Shown piece by piece: positions 5,560 through 6,507 of a DNA stretch of 6,507 bases. Positions within the stretch are counted from its first letter, which is position 1. Every line of letters starts with the position of its first letter. The position numbers and the translations under genes are program-made. The stretch is taken from the NCBI GenBank assembly GCA_031285605.1, contig JAITVW010000278.1, positions 1 through 6,507 of the forward strand, read 5' to 3'. Origin of the DNA: Fusobacteriales bacterium. GTDB lineage: Bacteria > Fusobacteriota > Fusobacteriia > Fusobacteriales > Leptotrichiaceae. Below the pieces are notes generated by a model that saw only the letters and a list, made by a program, of their open reading frames with translations, had not been told where the DNA came from and ran no database searches.

Positions 5560-6507
5560 TCAATTTTTAAAAGGTATTTCAAATTTCCCGATCATTTCCA
5601 AAAGTCCTTCTGTTGTGTAGTTTTTCGCTTCTATATCTACATTTACTCCGTATTTTCTGATAGTATTGCTTGTCACAGGCCCTATTGAAGCAATTACTTT
5701 TTCTTCAAGAAGCTTTTTATCGGATTCTATGCTTTCCATAAACGCTTCAAATGCTGAAGAACTCAAAAAAGTAAGAATATCACTTTTATTTATATAGTCT
5801 TCCACTTCTGTTTTATCCCTTATGATCTTTTCCGTAGTATATACTTTTAATGTCTTAAAAGCCCTGTTATGCTTTTCGGAATAAGCTGATTCATCAAATG
5901 GAGAGATATCCGAAGTTACCACAAGTATCCTGTCATTTTCTCCTGTAAATTCCACTGCCGTTTCAGTAAGCTTTTCTATTTTATACTCTTTTGGAAAAAA
6001 ATCCGGAATAATTTTGTTTTTCTTGATTTCTTCAAGAGTTTTTATTCCCACTGCACCGATTTTTATATCTCCTAAAACCCTCAAATCTTTTATTTCGGCG
6101 AATAACCCCCTTACAGCATTTGCACTGTTAAACAGCACTGCTTTATAATCCTTAAAATCAGGCAGTTCAAAATCATTATATCTTATATTTATAAAGGGCA
6201 GTTCCAAAGCACTTCCGCCTGCTTCGTTTATTTTTTCGGAAAATGAATGCACCTGTTCCCGATTTCTTGTTACCAAAACAGTTTTCCCAAAAAAATCCTT
6301 TTTCTCAAACCATTTCATTTTTTCCCTTAGCTTTACCACTTCACCTATTATAATAACAGCAGGTGATTCTACATTTCTCCCAATACATATTTCTTCTATA
6401 TCCTGTAATGTTCCCTCGAGCACTCTCTGTTTCGCAGTAGAACCCTTTTCTATCACAGCGGCAGTTGTACTTTTGTCCTTACCGTATTTTTTAAGCTCCT
6501 GAGATAT
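5560..6507 (-). CDS. cobA-hemD: Uroporphyrinogen-III C-methyltransferase / uroporphyrinogen-III synthase fusion (partial, 5' end outside window)
   Basis: The reading frame is open to the right edge; 315 residues are visible and the start is missing. A GTG at 6456 is not the true start, because the 17 codons upstream (ISQELKKYGKDKSTTAA) continue family sequence. Visible residues 1 to about 70 are the C-terminal end of an SAM-dependent methyltransferase (CobA/SumT), with VIEKGSTAKQRVLEGTL (18-34) and AVIIIGEVVKLREKMKWF (50-67). From about residue 74 follows a complete HemD domain: GKTVLVTRNREQ (74-85), FNSANAV (126-132), GAVGIKT (151-157), FLSSSAFEAF (247-256) and the IGPVTSNTIRKYG (275-287) plus YTTEGL (297-302) signature. 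HemD closes hydroxymethylbilane to uroporphyrinogen III, which CobA methylates to precorrin-2; the fusion passes product from one domain to the next. Roughly 190 residues of CobA should lie beyond the window. Confidence 0.93.
   Translation of the reverse strand: MSQELKKYGKDKSTTAAVIEKGSTAKQRVLEGTLQDIEEICIGRNVESPAVIIIGEVVKLREKMKWFEKKDFFGKTVLVTRNREQVHSFSEKINEAGGSALELPFINIRYNDFELPDFKDYKAVLFNSANAVRGLFAEIKDLRVLGDIKIGAVGIKTLEEIKKNKIIPDFFPKEYKIEKLTETAVEFTGENDRILVVTSDISPFDESAYSEKHNRAFKTLKVYTTEKIIRDKTEVEDYINKSDILTFLSSSAFEAFMESIESDKKLLEEKVIASIGPVTSNTIRKYGVNVDIEAKNYTTEGLLEMIGKFEIPFKN

Overview
The window is AT-rich bacterial DNA. Six genes, all on the minus strand, occupy positions 639 to 6507 and encode steps of tetrapyrrole and cobalamin (vitamin B12) synthesis. 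In transcription order (right to left) they are cobA-hemD (cut by the right edge), hemL, cobT, cobC, hemB and cobK/cbiJ. The low GC content, strong GGAGG-type ribosome sites and fused CobA-HemD protein fit an anaerobic Fusobacteriota or Clostridia-type organism. A fusobacterium such as Sebaldella or Leptotrichia is my best guess, but the genus is an inference and not shown by the sequence.

The genes form one coherent pathway. HemL makes 5-aminolevulinate by the C5 (glutamyl-tRNA) route and HemB condenses it to porphobilinogen. The HemD domain closes uroporphyrinogen III and the CobA domain methylates it towards precorrin-2, the branch to siroheme and B12. CobK/CbiJ reduces the corrin ring at the precorrin-6A stage. 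CobT and CobC build the lower-ligand nucleoside alpha-ribazole. No gene of the protoheme branch (hemE onward) is visible, so this set looks devoted to corrinoid and perhaps siroheme supply. Glutamyl-tRNA reductase (hemA), hemC, the N-terminal part of CobA and any cobalamin riboswitch would lie to the right of the window or elsewhere.

Genes are packed as an operon: cobT/cobC overlap by 8 nt, hemB/cobK by 4 nt (ATGA), and the other gaps are 48, 61 and 153 nt. Ribosome-binding sites argue for shorter cobT and cobK than the longest open frames. A hairpin terminator abuts the cobK stop codon and ends the operon.

Positions 1 to 600 are much more AT-rich and hold no convincing gene. The one strong signal there is a consensus sigma-70-type promoter on the minus strand (20 to 49) that would drive a gene beyond the left edge. 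I saw no tRNA, rRNA, CRISPR, insertion sequence or clearly novel system; this is mostly a well-ordered metabolic operon with some regulatory details worth checking.
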